This document shows positions 32,816 to 45,129 of a stretch of DNA of 64,000 bases, piece by piece (the first letter of the stretch is position 1; every line of letters starts with the position of its first letter). Position numbers and translations under genes: made by a program. Under the pieces are notes generated by a model. It worked only from the letters and a program-made list of their open reading frames with translations. It did not search any database and was not told the origin of the DNA. Source of the stretch: Paraconiothyrium sp. Pb-2020 (Eukaryota; Ascomycota; Dothideomycetes; Pleosporales; Didymosphaeriaceae); assembly GCA_022419385.1 (NCBI GenBank), contig JAJUBI010000003.1:4898001-4962000 (forward strand), read 5' to 3'.

Positions 32816-35800
32816 TGCTGAACTTGCTCAAACGTTGAGCTCAATGGATGATTCCCCGCGATCCGAGCAACGGCGCGGCCAGGATTCGCTCGTCCTCCTC
32901 AAACAGACATAGATGGGTACGCGACTAGACTAGGGCAATTAAACAATAGGGCTGAAGACGGAATGTACTGATGGTAGGAGGATGCGGAAGGATCGCGCCG
33001 GATAAGCAACTGAAGGATGAACATTGCATCTTTTGGATGCCCACAATCCTTATAGTCTTCCCCTGTTCGTCGATCTTGCGCCCGAGTGTCTCATTAATAT
33101 CCCACCCATGCCATTTGCTAAGCCTGTCTGTGTTAGAGAACTGTGGGGGAGAAACCTTATGTTCGGATGAGAACCTAGGTTCCGTTACGACGACAGGTAC
33201 CGTGGTGATCACAGGCTAGTTCTGGGTAAGTATCCGAGGAACGACAGAATATGGTTAGTACTACACATGGCTGGGTACCATGTCACTTGTAGTTGCAGCG
33301 GGATCCACGCAATGCTTCCGCGACTGGCTAGACGTGCCCCCTGAAAAATTCTAGGTTCGAAGACGGCGAATGGAGTGGCGAAATGAATGCTTGAAAGCCA
33401 CTATTGCGCTGCGCCTTGAACGAAAATGAATAGTTGTCGCAGTCTGGTCCCTGTCTCCCCACAGTGAGCGGCTTCAGGTCTGGCAGGTGTTGCGTTTGAG
33501 TTTGGTGGACCGAGAAGAGTCTGCGTTATCCCTGCGATAAAACGCAAGCTGACAGGGCTAGGTGCCAAGATGGATCCGGTCTCTCGACGGTTTGGGCTCC
33601 GAGCGACGCTCAAAAGGGAGGGTGGAGCCTAACGGTTCGAGATTACGCTTTCGGACCGATGCCAGGAACCGATGCCATGCCGGCAAAGAGGCTACTAGAG
33701 GTTATCATGGAGTAGATAGGGGGTAGGAAATAGGAAAGATATCGCGCTTCAGGGTGTATGATGTTGCATACTTTGCTGCAATGTTCGCATGTGCGACATC
33801 GTCCAAAAGAGCGATGAAGACGTGCATGTTGATTTAAGCGGTATCACGTGGTGAGGATCATCGTTCGGCCTAGCTGCCGAAGTTCTCAAATCCCTGCGAG
33901 TGAAGCGGCACCTGCATTAGCTTCCTTCTCTCCGCTATCCCAACATATATCGTGACAGCGATAGCATTAGTGGCATCATCCGTTCTGCGTACTTGATGAC
34001 CTCGACCCTCGGATGGTCTCCATGCGCTGTGAGTCGTTGTCGCAAACCTTACCCTACGCAACCCCAATCATAGACCGTCGGATGAGCTATCTCCGGTCGA
34101 CGATCCCTATACGCCCTGGAAGCTAAACACCCACGATTCTGGAACAATCAACAACAATATTTTCGATCACTACATACCCATCAACATGTAATTGCTAGGG
34201 ATATCGTGGCCATGCACGCGATCGAGAAATCCAGAAGAGGATCACACCCGCTAGAGTTTCCCACCTGGGACGTTAAGGCATCCAATGACCTCAACATATG
34301 TCCAATTGATCGCTCGCCACTCCGCATTCACTCCCACAACTACATGAGATTTCGTATAATGCACATTTGGACAGACAGCGTCACACCGCCCCAAGAGTGC
34401 TCCCACCAAAAGGCCCGAACGTGAACAAGGTTGACCAATGACCAATCAAAAGCTGGGTGGGAGACCACGCCTATCAAAGTGCCTTTTGGTGGTTGGAGAT
34501 ACAAGATCGGACAGATGACTGTGGTTTTCGATGGGATGTCTGACATTCGGGGGCCGCCGGGAGGTGGAGTCAACTAGTCAGTGACCTCGGTTTCAGCACA
34601 AGCGCAACACGGCTTGTTAGCGTCGCTCACTAGGGTCACCTTGGCTGGAACGCGCGCTTGCGGCTGTTGTCGAAGTGGCAGACGAGACCTACCATCTGAA
34701 GAACGGCATTCTCCTAGTGCGCAATAACGCCCGGGGTCAATTCAGGGTATGATAGCCAAGACGGCGACCATTACGTATACTTCCTCCTTTATCACGTTCG
34801 CGCGCTGATCAACTGTCGGTTATGGGTCACTCCAGGAGAACCAGACCCAGCGACAGCAGTAAAAACATCCCGATTGCTGTTCACTTGAGTTGTCAACGAT
34901 TTGGTGCCCCAGGTGGTCATTAAACTGGCCTCGCGTTGGAGAACGAGTCCGCTCGTTGAGTCCTCGAAAATTTCTAGCCGCAATCAATAGCTCAAAATCC
35001 ATTGCCGTGTCTTCTCAGAACATCGATACCTTGATATGGAACACAAATTGCCCAATCGCAAGAAACTTTGACGCCATATTAAGCAGTGCAGCGCCAAGGG
35101 GTTAGAACAAGGGGAGAAGGCCTCGGGATATCTCAACTGCTTTGAATCCGGCTTCTTGCAATGTACTCTAGCACGCAGGAATTAAACCCTGCCTTGGGAA
35201 ATGTACTTCGCAATGCTCGAAACGAGAAACCCAAGTAAGGACTTCAGAGCATCTTTTGTGGAGCTATTCACCCGGGAGGGGGGCCGAAGACCCGGCCCGT
35301 GCGTTCACTCTACCTCGCTCTCTTGGTTTTCAGCTACGTGCTTCGACGGGACTTGGTCTCGTTTTCAAACCGAAGCATCCAGGGAACATCAACTGTGCCG
35401 TGGAAATACTCGACGCAATCAATGTATGTAATGTTCGATAGGGCTGTTTGATTGGCGTCAAAACCACTGACACACATCAAGTTGTTCCGCGTACAACACA
35501 CAGTCGGCAAATTTCCACTCGTATCGCAGAACGGACAAGCTGATCTGGCTCACTGATGATGACTTCGATTGCATGTGCGCCTTCGTGTAACCGGAATGGC
35601 TCCTCAGAGGCTCAGTGTACGATCCCACCTTGGAAACGTCTCCAAGAGGCCCGTTCAGAACGCTAGAGCGCACAGGTGCCAGCAACCGCAGTATATTGGA
35701 CGGAGCGTACCGCTGCTCGAAGAGATGTACGGCGCATGCGCGACAAGCACAACCACCTCTGCCCTCCACAACATGCAACCTCCCCCCGCCGCAAACATCG

Positions 35801-38553
35801 TTACGTACGGACATATAAGGAGTGGACACCTTGGACAGAGGATTTCGTCTCGTACTCTGAGACGGACGATGGCGACCCCTCACAATAGGTGCCCCATCGT
35901 CGCTCATAGCGCGCCCCACCGCTGGCGGCTCGTCTATGCCTGCGCCTGGACGTTCGTGCAGGGAAGGTTTTGGCGCCTAATCGCCGACGTAGACACAGCA
36001 GCCACCAAATATGACGTTTCGAGATTGCAGTGCTGAAGGTCCAGCCACGAAGCGGATGGCATTGCCTCAGCGGCCTGTCCCGGGGATAGTGCGCGGACTC
36101 GACATATGAGAAGAGAGAAGACCGCGGAACGAGCTGCGGGGTCCACCATTCGCAATCTCCTTTGCAAGAGTCGATTATCCTGATCTCGACGTAGGCCATT
36201 GATCCACCGTTGTCTCCAGTGGAAGGTGCAGATGATTATCTTTCTCAAAGATCACCTCGAGACACTACATCCTCCTCGGACACAAACTCAAAATCAATTG
36301 ACATAACTCTTCCAGATGAACAGTTCAAGTGGCCTTCCACGCACGCTGGACCGCCGTCCTAGGCGCTTTGCTCTCGAGTTTTCTCGTCAATGCGAGTGTT
36401 GCGGACTGGTGGGGCCTTCTTCGCTAAGCCTCCTCCAAACTATATCCTACCACTGGCACATGCATCAGGTATCTGATACCAGTCACCGCTCAGGAGCGGA
36501 ACCAAGGCACGCCGCTTCAGGAGTCGTACCGTTGGAGACCTTGTGATCCTGAACGGCACTCCATATAATAGGGGCCATCCAAATCGACGCCGAGAGGGAC
36601 CATGGCGTTGTAGAATTAGAAGGGCAAGGAGGCGGTGGGTCTCCATACGACCGCGCCTGATTTGCCTGCCGTGACCTGGTCGACAACACAGCCTTCGGTC
36701 CGTTCCTTCGTATTCTCAGGAGGGTCGGAGATCCTCTGGAGGTACTCGCCTCCTTTCGATACGACGGGACTAAAACATCAGCCATTGTGTCGAGCCCGAC
36801 CTGGCTGGCATGGATGTCGCGCCCATTCATCTGGACGCACAAAGGTGTTTCGGATCTGGACCATGGCCGGTGAGGTCGGTAATAGCGTTGAATTGTGCCA
36901 CTTTACCAATTTGAACAGGGCAGACATGATTCTTGTTAGTATGGATTTCTGGATCCCTGGAACAAGCCAACTTGCCACTCTATGGATGAGTTCTTCTTCA
37001 TCTTCGTCGCCACCGCGAACCTAGGATCGTCGACTACGAGGTTTTGGCATTTGCGGCGATCTACCGTCTACTTTGGCCGGAACTGATTCTACTCGTCGTT
37101 GGTAGGTCTTGCTCCTGCGTGCGCTATCAGGGATCATGTCTCTGACCCTCGTTCCCACGGATGGTGAATCGACGATGGCCCTCGATGAATGAATGTTCTT
37201 GTGGAGGCTGTTGTTGTGATCACCTTTTTCGGAGCGCTGCCTTGCACTTGCGAGCGATTTCGCCACATGCAGATTCAAAACTTGGACAACCTTGAAGTCT
37301 GTCATTAAGTCATGCGACTTCAACACACCAACCTCCAAACTGTAAGACCTCGAATTCTGAGTCGGCTCAACCTGTTGAGGTTGGGTGATAGAAGCTGAGC
37401 GTGACTCCAAATGACCTGGATGCTTGGAGGCACGAACGCACGGGTACTTTGGCGTAAAGTTGCGAGCGGCTTGCTTGACACGAGGCGTATCGAGGTTCGA
37501 TACAGTTGAGCAAGGAGTAAGTGAGTCGTAACAGCCATCGCTCGGGACGGCCCACGACAAACGCTCCGTGCACGGACCTTCCATGTCGGGCAAAGACGTT
37601 GATGAAGGAACGACCACGGACCTCTATGATTCGAGGCCACCAAGTTGCGGTATCATACACGTGCGTACAGGCATAGGGCAAGAGACAGCCTGCGAGCATT
37701 CAAGCGTTGCAAATGGTCGACTCGAGCTGGTCTCTTCTAACGCTTGGGCTTCCTACCCCTGCTCCGGCATGCGAAAAACACGGAGGCATCTGCAGCGCCA
37801 TTTCACAGCCACAACCGGGCTATTACAACCCAGTGCTATCTAATCTAGGGCTGAAAGACACCTTGAATTGCTGCAACGTACCTTCAGGACTGTCCAGTGT
37901 AGCTGGTGACTGGTTATGATCCCGTTCATCCAGTCTCTCAGCTTACTGAGAAGCGTCACCTGTTCCAGACCCGTAGACCTATCATGATGGCGATGTCGTC
38001 AGCAGCTCGATAGTAAGGCACTCTGAGCGTCGGTGGAGAGGAAGCGCGATGTTAATGTGCGTGAAGGGGCGTGAAAATGTCTCCATCAGTGTTCTCTCAA
38101 TACCGTGAAACATGTTCGAAGCGAAAGACGCGAAATGGGTACACACTCCACCAGACATATGTACGATCTTTCATGTGTTGAATAATCAACGTTATGGCTA
38201 GAAACGGGCAATAACCCAGAACGTCCATCGTTCCATGTCTGAAGCTATTACTACGGAAAGAAACGTGCCCGAAAGAAGGAAAAGGTCAACAAATAGCTTG
38301 CCGATACTAAGGAATTCGGCAAATGAACAACCTACACGCGAATTGCCTTGCGATCGCAGTAGACAGCTAACATTAAGTTACGAGGAAAGACATTGCCGCT
38401 TCTACAAATTCCGTCACGGTCCGTCACCTCACCCCAAGTCAAGGGCGTTCGCGGTGAACAGATCTCCAGACCAACTTCTATCACAAGCTTCTGGATCTGG
38501 TTAATTCTCTTCGTCTCTTTTGGGGTAACGAACACTCACCTTTCATCAGCTTG
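32816..38553. other. 5.7 kb gene-poor block
   Basis: The longest stretch without a supported gene. Open frames reach about 200 residues (minus strand, 37021-37617) but none shows a recognisable family, membrane pattern or convincing intron structure. GC content looks similar to the flanks, so it is not a typical AT-rich RIP block. No terminal repeats, transposase or reverse transcriptase motifs were recognised. A decayed element, a lineage-specific gene or regulatory DNA cannot be excluded. Confidence 0.45.
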
Positions 38554-40152
38554 CTAGTCCTGCCCTGCGGCTGCGTCCTGTCGAGGCGAAGTCATCAGGC
38601 GGACCAATCCATCGCGTAATTCAGGAAAGAGCTCCAGGCCAAAAATGTACACATCTTCGAGGCCACGGAATTGGGACAGCTCGTGAAATAATACGAGATC
38701 TGGGATATAATCCCCTGTGTAGAAGTTTCGGAAGTCCCTATCACCGTACCACAGGATGTGTACCTCCAAGTGCTGGAGGTTGCCACTCTCCCGTATCACT
38801 CTCAGGAAGTCGGCAACCTTTTCGGCGTACTCTTCGTCAAAGTAGTACGACTCGGTGTCTTGTAGCGACTCTACCTGGAGCTCGATGCTGATACTGGTAA
38901 GAAGCTCAGCACTTCGGATACCAAGCCGTTTCATGAACAACCAAGGGAGGTAGGTCATATCCTTCGCGACACCTGAACGTGACATCAAGTATGTCACGGC
39001 GTGGTGACCGCAGATACTATCCTTCAACGTGAAGTGGTTCTTGCCGAAGAACTGTTTTCGGACGAGTTCATCCAGCCTTGGAAGACCACACAACGGTCTG
39101 GCATCGATGAGTCCTAGCTCACGGTAGTTCCGGCGTTGAGGAAAGTTTGCGGGCAGAACTGTGGCGTTCGCCATGATTCGCCCTGTCGCGATGTGCCAGA
39201 AGCCAATACCACGCCAAACTACCCGAGCCTGAACAACCTCGGAACGCAGGGCACTGTACCTGGCGATCTCCTCCAAAATTTCAGCCGGCATCATCTGAAG
39301 CTTGGGGACACAGATGTCTGTCACAAACGGCTTCCCGTTGATCGCAACCCCAGTACGTACCCTGGGGATATTCTGGGTCGCTGTAACGAAAGGCCGCGGA
39401 CGATTCCAAAGCAGGTTGTGATCCGGTGCGTACAGATCTTGGAAGATGCGGTTCTCGCTGCTTGTGGGTAGCCGCCAAACACGACCCTTCTGCGCTCGCC
39501 AGTAGACCTGTCCTTGACCACGGATGGCAGGGTCAATCGGCTCTAGGACACGATCGCAGCTCTCAAAGACGACGGTGAGCTCAGTGTAGACGTCCAGAGC
39601 CAACCGCGAGTTGAGACGTCGACCGTAGAAGGGAATGTTGTCCCTGATCCAATCGCGGATTTCGGTCTCATCTGCAATACCCCCGCTGTCCATCAGGGCC
39701 AAGGCAATCACCTGGAGGAACGACAACTTTGGCTGCGTGCGTTCGAGAAGTACTGCACACACAAGCTTAAGGAAGAGGTCGTCGGCTTTTAGGACTTGGT
39801 CGAGGAACACTGAGTGCGGCCCCAGTGAGGTGACGACTTGTTCAGCACGCAGCAGGCGAGAGTGCGGCTCGGCCACCCAGCGAGTTGAAACCTCATCCGT
39901 AGGCTGAAGGCTGGGGAGTATCGACAGCACAATCCTCTGTGCTTCCTCGTAGGTCATGCGCTTACGTAGGTCACTTACAGTGACCTCTACGCTAAGCTCC
40001 ATTGCCGCGAGGTACTCCGTTGACACGCCAGCCTGGCTTGAGTCTTGTTCCAACAGCGAGTTCAGTCCCAACAGTGCCAGTGTGTTCTGCGGGTATAGAG
40101 ATCGGTTCTGTACAGCCTGGTACAAGCGGTGGAAGTATGAGGTTGGCCACAT
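38554..40152 (-). CDS. hypothetical protein, faint forkhead-like segment; 5' end uncertain
   Basis: A 532-residue open frame from the ATG at 40152, not assigned to a family. Residues about 140-235 contain PKLSFLQVIALALMDSGG and EIRDWIRDNIPFYGRR, then GQGQVYWRAQKG. This order resembles a forkhead winged helix (Lys-Pro-x-x-Ser-Tyr helix, tyr/trp-ile helix ending Pro-Tyr-Tyr, then Gly-Lys-Gly-x-Tyr-Trp), but the usual recognition helix with its Asn/His core is missing. The C-terminal half (residues 270-530) resembles fungal F-box/2EXR-type proteins in general style (KLQMMPAEILEEIARYSAL) and ends with an acidic Leu-rich region. The frame stays open for 38 codons upstream of the ATG. A coding-looking exon on the minus strand at about 40368-40495, ending in a GTAAGT donor, could belong to this gene; the joining acceptor is not settled. 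Confidence 0.6.
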   Translation of the reverse strand: MWPTSYFHRLYQAVQNRSLYPQNTLALLGLNSLLEQDSSQAGVSTEYLAAMELSVEVTVSDLRKRMTYEEAQRIVLSILPSLQPTDEVSTRWVAEPHSRLLRAEQVVTSLGPHSVFLDQVLKADDLFLKLVCAVLLERTQPKLSFLQVIALALMDSGGIADETEIRDWIRDNIPFYGRRLNSRLALDVYTELTVVFESCDRVLEPIDPAIRGQGQVYWRAQKGRVWRLPTSSENRIFQDLYAPDHNLLWNRPRPFVTATQNIPRVRTGVAINGKPFVTDICVPKLQMMPAEILEEIARYSALRSEVVQARVVWRGIGFWHIATGRIMANATVLPANFPQRRNYRELGLIDARPLCGLPRLDELVRKQFFGKNHFTLKDSICGHHAVTYLMSRSGVAKDMTYLPWLFMKRLGIRSAELLTSISIELQVESLQDTESYYFDEEYAEKVADFLRVIRESGNLQHLEVHILWYGDRDFRNFYTGDYIPDLVLFHELSQFRGLEDVYIFGLELFPELRDGLVRLMTSPRQDAAAGQD

Positions 40153-42559
40153 CTTACCGTCACGGTTAGCAGTGCCTGCACTGGGGTCTGGAGCAATCCC
40201 TACCTTGTACTGGCCACGCGCGGATGTCTGTTTGGTTTCGTATATATACGACCACGATTAAGTGATGAACGCCGTGGAGTGTCTACTACTGGGATTGGCC
40301 TAAGTACTGTTAGAAAGAGGTGTTTGCATGGATCTGGCACACTTACAGCTCGTGCTGAGGCAAGCCGTCAAGCTTGTCGATTGCGGGAGATTTGCGACCT
40401 GAACGTGACCTGACAGCAAGTCGTGTAAGGCGCGCAAGGATGGAGGCGGCGGTGAATTCCGAGGGTGGGTTCTTGGTGTTGGGTGAGTAGGCTTAACAGC
40501 AGCGACTATTTTCGAACTTACGCGGCACAGGTATCTGTGAGTGAAGAGGTCGGTAAGCAGTTGCTAAGAAAGCTACAGCTTGTGCCTAAAGAGCTATGTG
40601 TCAGAAAGAAGTTGTGTTATGGGTAAGAATCTACGAAGAAAATGCGCGGCGCCGGAAATGCTACAGCCAAGCGCGGAGCGAAAGCAAGAAGCGGAGAGCA
40701 AAACGTACTTGATGGCAAGCGTTGGCCGCCGAAGATCTCAGGTCCAGCAGTGTGGATGACAAGGTCGAAGGAGATCGCGGTGGTGGTTACTGTTGTGGGT
40801 GAGCTTCGACTGGTCGAAAAGGACTGCGGACAGGAAAAGCTCACGCGTCGGACACGGCGGCTGAAGCCGATCGTAAACAGACCACGGAAGATAATATGGG
40901 CCGAATAAGAAGGTGGGGGACGCAAATGCAGCGGTAAAGATAGAGGGCGGGTGAGGTTTGTGAGGCAAGAGGACCGAGAACGTCACCAGCTGTTGCGCGG
41001 GGAACGGATAGATTCCACCACACTAGGGCGAGTCCGCCGGCATGCAAGAAAGTCAAGCAGGATAGTGAATGGCGGACCTGGAGCTGTCACGATTAGTGGC
41101 CTGAAATCTGTACTTGGACCGGTCAATTGAGAGGGCGGTTCGAAGACACTGTCCTAATACTGTAGCTTGACATGGTCATCTTTCGCGGCGAGAGGAGCAC
41201 CAAGGCTTCTTTGACAGACGTTAAGGCACCACAAAGGTCAGAAAGAGGTCGGGGGCATTGCCATCATACAAGAGAGCGACTTAGAGAAAATGCGCCTGCT
41301 GCAGCAACCGCCTGCGTCGTATCGCGGGACACTGAAGTTGACGGCATCATGGGCTATCCAGTCTCTCCCTACCGGCAGCTCGGCGATCAACATGCCAGTC
41401 CTAGAACTTCAAAAGCCCTTGACGGCAGACCGCGCGTACATGCCTCAGGAGATAGCATAGAGGTAGGTCAAAGGCCAAGGAACGAGATAGCTGACGCCCT
41501 AGTCCGATGACTATCGCCGTTCTCTTTCAAGCATCCTTCAAATGCACCCATTCCCACCAGCGGCGCATCTCTTTCGTGAACTTATAATGACTATGCCTAA
41601 GCTGTGCGTCATTGGCGTCCACAGCTCCACCGCACCATGTCACCCAACAGAGCTCCATTATGACCCCTTGCAGCTATCGATGGGCCACGGAGGCCACATA
41701 TGAGTACTACCTGCGGTGGCAGAGAGACAGAGACGACGACAACAAGATCACACAGAAGGAACACTCGTATAGGACCTTACATGCACGGGTACGTGGCTAT
41801 CGACGAGATCGAAACCTTCACGAGGCGCAGATGAAGAGCAAGGCGGGAGGGGGCATATCTCCTCGAGCGACAGTACTCCAAGACTTACAGGGGGATTGCC
41901 ATATGGACAAAGGCCCTCGCCATACTCGCCGCGCGGGCATATATATACGAAACGAGGCAAGAACCGCTGCCACCCTCCTAATCTCTGGTGCCACACCACT
42001 GCTCAGGCCCATAGCCAGATTTCAATCTTCCCAAGACCTCGCGTTGGGCCCGACTATCTTACATAATATGGGCATGTGCGACGAGAAAACGACTTCACCA
42101 TATCGAGCGCCAAAAGTTACTGGAGAAGCGCACGAGCCAGGATCCTCCTCTCTCACAGCAGCGCGTTGAGAAGTTGAGAAGTTGAGAAGTTGAGAAGTTG
42201 AGAAGTTGAGAAGTTGAGAAGTGGATTAAGGAATGGGGAAATCATCTCATACGCCCCTCCCGAACGAGAGCGGTCATCACCGTGCCTGTGAGCGACGCAC
42301 AAACGGCTGGACCAGAAGGAAAAGTACCGCGGAAGAATCCTCCTTGACTGAAATCGCGAGACCAGCCGTCTCATTCGAAACATCCAAAGAACACACACGA
42401 CTCTCGCCATCCGTCTTATAGCCAACATCGCTATATCTCCACAAATCAGCACATACCTGCCACCCAGACACAGCCTCATATGAACGAACATTAACTTATT
42501 TACACTATCTCGTACCAGTCATAACCTCATAATCATAACTCTATCCTTTCACCATCCAG
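40153..42559. other. 2.4 kb interval with a possible upstream exon and a tandem repeat
   Basis: It contains a candidate 5' exon of the preceding minus-strand gene at about 40368-40495 and an 8 bp tandem repeat near 42166. Otherwise only short, low-complexity open frames are seen, including a 185-codon plus-strand frame (41612-42169) that opens with TTG and looks unlike protein. Confidence 0.45.
42166..42221. repeat. 8 bp tandem repeat, seven perfect copies
   Basis: TTGAGAAG is repeated seven times head to tail without a mismatch, about 340 bp beyond the stop codon of the GH3 gene. It is intergenic. Confidence 0.95.
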
Positions 42560-45129
42560 TCAGTACGACCCCAATACGTTCACCCCCTTCTGCACCTTAA
42601 TCTTCCTACTACTCTCCCCAACACCAACAGTAAACTCCCCCTCAGGAACAACCCACTCCTGACTCACCACATCCCAGTAGCTCAAATCCCTCCTCAGCAG
42701 CTCAAACGTAACCGTCTGCGTCTGATTCGGCTGCAGGAGCACCTTTTCAAAGCCTCGCAGCTGCTTAACAGGCGTGCCCTCCGGCGCGCTCGACGGGAGG
42801 CCAAGGTACAGCTGCGGCACGGCATGGCCCGCTACGTCGCCGGTGTTGCTCACGCTAACGGAGACGTTATACAACGGCGTCCACAGGTCGGGATTTCCGC
42901 CCGGGAGAGCAGCCTGCTCCACGGGGTACGCTGAGATATTCGCCGCGAGGGGCTCAGCGGCGAGATCGGAGAACGCGAAGGTGGTGTAGCTCAGACCGAA
43001 GCCGAACTCGTAGCGCACGGAGATGTTATGCGCGTCGAAGTAGCGGTAGTCGATCTCGAGCTTTTCGTCGAACCAGGACTGCCAGTCGTATTTTCCGGTT
43101 GTGTTGACGGCGGTGGTGGGGGGTGCGTTGTAGTCTGTGCCGTTGAGGGCGATGGTGTAGGGGAGGCGGGCTGAGGGGTTTACGTCGCCGTAGAGGATGT
43201 CGACGAGGGAGTGGCCGGATTCTTCGCCGGGGTAGTGCGCGGCGAGGATGGCGGTGACGTTCTCGTGGTCGGCCCAGGGGAGGACGTTGATGCCGGAGGA
43301 GTGGGTGACGACGATGGTGTTGTTGCATTTGGAGGCGACGGAGGAGACGACGTCGTCGCCGTTCCAGTCGACGTGGAGGGAGGCACGGTCGGCAGCTTCC
43401 TGGGCCCAGGTCTTGAGCATGACGATGCAGACTTCGGGGCGGTCGGGGATCAGCAGAGTGTCGATGTCGATGTTGGCTATCTGAGTGTTGTTGAGCCAGT
43501 ATTGCACGATTTTGGCATTGGTCTCGGCGGCGCGGTCCTGGATGGCGCGGAGAGGAGTGACAAGGTAGGTGAATTGACCCGTGCCGGAACCACCGCCAGA
43601 TGGAAGGGTGCCGTACTCGTAGTTTTCCTGGTTGAGTTGACCCTGAGTGGGCTCCGCCGCATCGTTACCAAAGATGGCAATGTTCTTGGGGGCCTTGAGG
43701 GGAAGGGCGTTGTTCACATTCTTGAGCAAGACAGTACCCGCCGCGCCATGCTTCCGGATAAGCTTCGCATGGTCGCCACGAACGTCGCGGCTGGCTTCGC
43801 CGGTGAGATTCCACTCGATCTTCCAAGTGCTGACGGGAGAGAAGGTGTTCAACTCAGCTGTCGAAGGATCAACAGTTGGAAAATCCTTGTCCTGGCCGAG
43901 AGCGTAGAAAGGCGTCATGATACGGATGATCATGTCGTCGACGCGAGTTTCGGCCAAAGAGCCGTTATTAACGGCGAGGGTGATGTTGCCGCCGAAGAAC
44001 CCGGGCATGCGTCCGGGGACATCCTCAGCAAAAGCAGTGCCGTAGGGTCCGAGACCGCCGGGCATATCCATATCCTGTCCAGCTTCGATGCCGGCGACAC
44101 CAGTGTGAGTCGCACCCCAATCAGACCTAGCGCTCAGTCAGTGAATGGACCCAATATACGTTACGTCGAATTTACTAACATGACGTAGCCCTGGAAGCCA
44201 AGCTCGGTCTTCAGCAGACCGTTCAGTGTCGCAGAGTTCTGGCAACCGTAGCTACCGTTGATCCTCGTGTACGAGCACATGAAGGATGCAACCTTAGCGC
44301 GTGCCGCATCTGCAAACGGCCAGAGGTAGAGCTCGTGCATGGTCCTGTCGTCGAGGTTGGAAGAGATAGCCTCGATGAGCGTATCCGTAGTAGTGCCATT
44401 CGGGTCGAACGTAGGATTGCGCATAGTCTCCTGCTCATTTCCAATATAGTGCTTTGCGCAGGCCTGAACACCCGCATCTTGGGTACCCAAGATCGTCTCT
44501 TTCATGAAGACACCGGCGAGGTAAGGATCAGCAGCAGCACCCTCCCAATTGCGGCCAGCGTAGCCCGAGCGACCCAGAGGACCAGCAACGGGCTGGAGCG
44601 CGACGTGAGCGCCCTTGCCTCTGAATTCCTCACCCATAGCGTAACCGCGCTCGTACATAAGGGCCTTGTCCCATGACGCTCCGGCGGAAACACCTGCGGA
44701 GAAGACGCTAGCGTAGTCCGCTACACGGATAGCCAACGGTCCATCCTGAAGACAAAGACCAGGGAAGCCGAGACGAGGGATGGCAGCGATGTTGCCAACA
44801 CAAGGACCAGGTTGACCTGAAACCATGTAGGACTTCTCATCGACGGTAAGCTGAGCTACGAAGGCCTTAGCCTTCTGCAGGGCCTCCTCCCAGCCACCGG
44901 CTCCGGTTGCATTGGCTAATTGCTGTTAGTTGAATCACTTTCTGATGTCAAGAGATGAAGGAAACTTACGAGAAGGGTAGACGGCCGGCGAAGAGCCATG
45001 CTCGTTCAAAATAGTAGTGTTCACCGGCTGGACATAACTGAATGCATCCTCGCCTCTTGAACCGCCGCTGAAGTCCTGGGCACTGACTAGGGTAGAGCCC
45101 ACAAGCAAGACAGAGAGAAGAGTCGCCAT
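42560..45129 (-). CDS. secreted GH3 beta-glucosidase
   Basis: Extracellular glycoside hydrolase family 3 enzyme releasing glucose from cello-oligosaccharides and similar beta-glucosides. Three exons (44970-45129, 44180-44915, 42560-44126) encode 820 residues. A signal peptide (MATLLSVLLVGSTLVSA) opens it; the in-frame codons upstream lack ATG. The (beta/alpha)8 domain includes GNIAAIPRLGFPGLCLQDGP, the substrate-binding KHYIGNEQE and the nucleophile motif YVMSDWGA with Asp301. The second intron (donor GTTAGT) falls inside the Met codon of that motif. The alpha/beta sandwich domain has GTVLLKNVNNALPLKAPKN, and the C-terminal fibronectin type III-like domain (VSVSNTGDVAGHAVPQLYLG) is complete. 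Many N-x-S/T sites fit secretion. GC-rich wobble positions create long antisense open frames that are not genes. Confidence 0.95.

Noticed and set aside
33625..33660. GGTTCGAGATT, resembling a tRNA B box
   Set aside because: The trailing CC is absent, no A box lies at the right distance, and no cloverleaf could be drawn.
37021..37617. 198-codon minus-strand open frame in the gene-poor block
   Set aside because: No domain, signal peptide or membrane pattern; the amino-acid composition looks random. It is kept only as part of the unexplained block.
42653..43400. Possible recent transfer suggested by high GC in the GH3 gene
   Set aside because: Similar GC-rich wobble bias occurs in threonine deaminase and parts of other housekeeping genes here, so it does not stand out.
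43211..44188. 325-codon plus-strand open frame
   Set aside because: It is antisense to the GH3 beta-glucosidase and arises from GC-rich third positions; the sequence is low complexity (Gly/Val/Asp).
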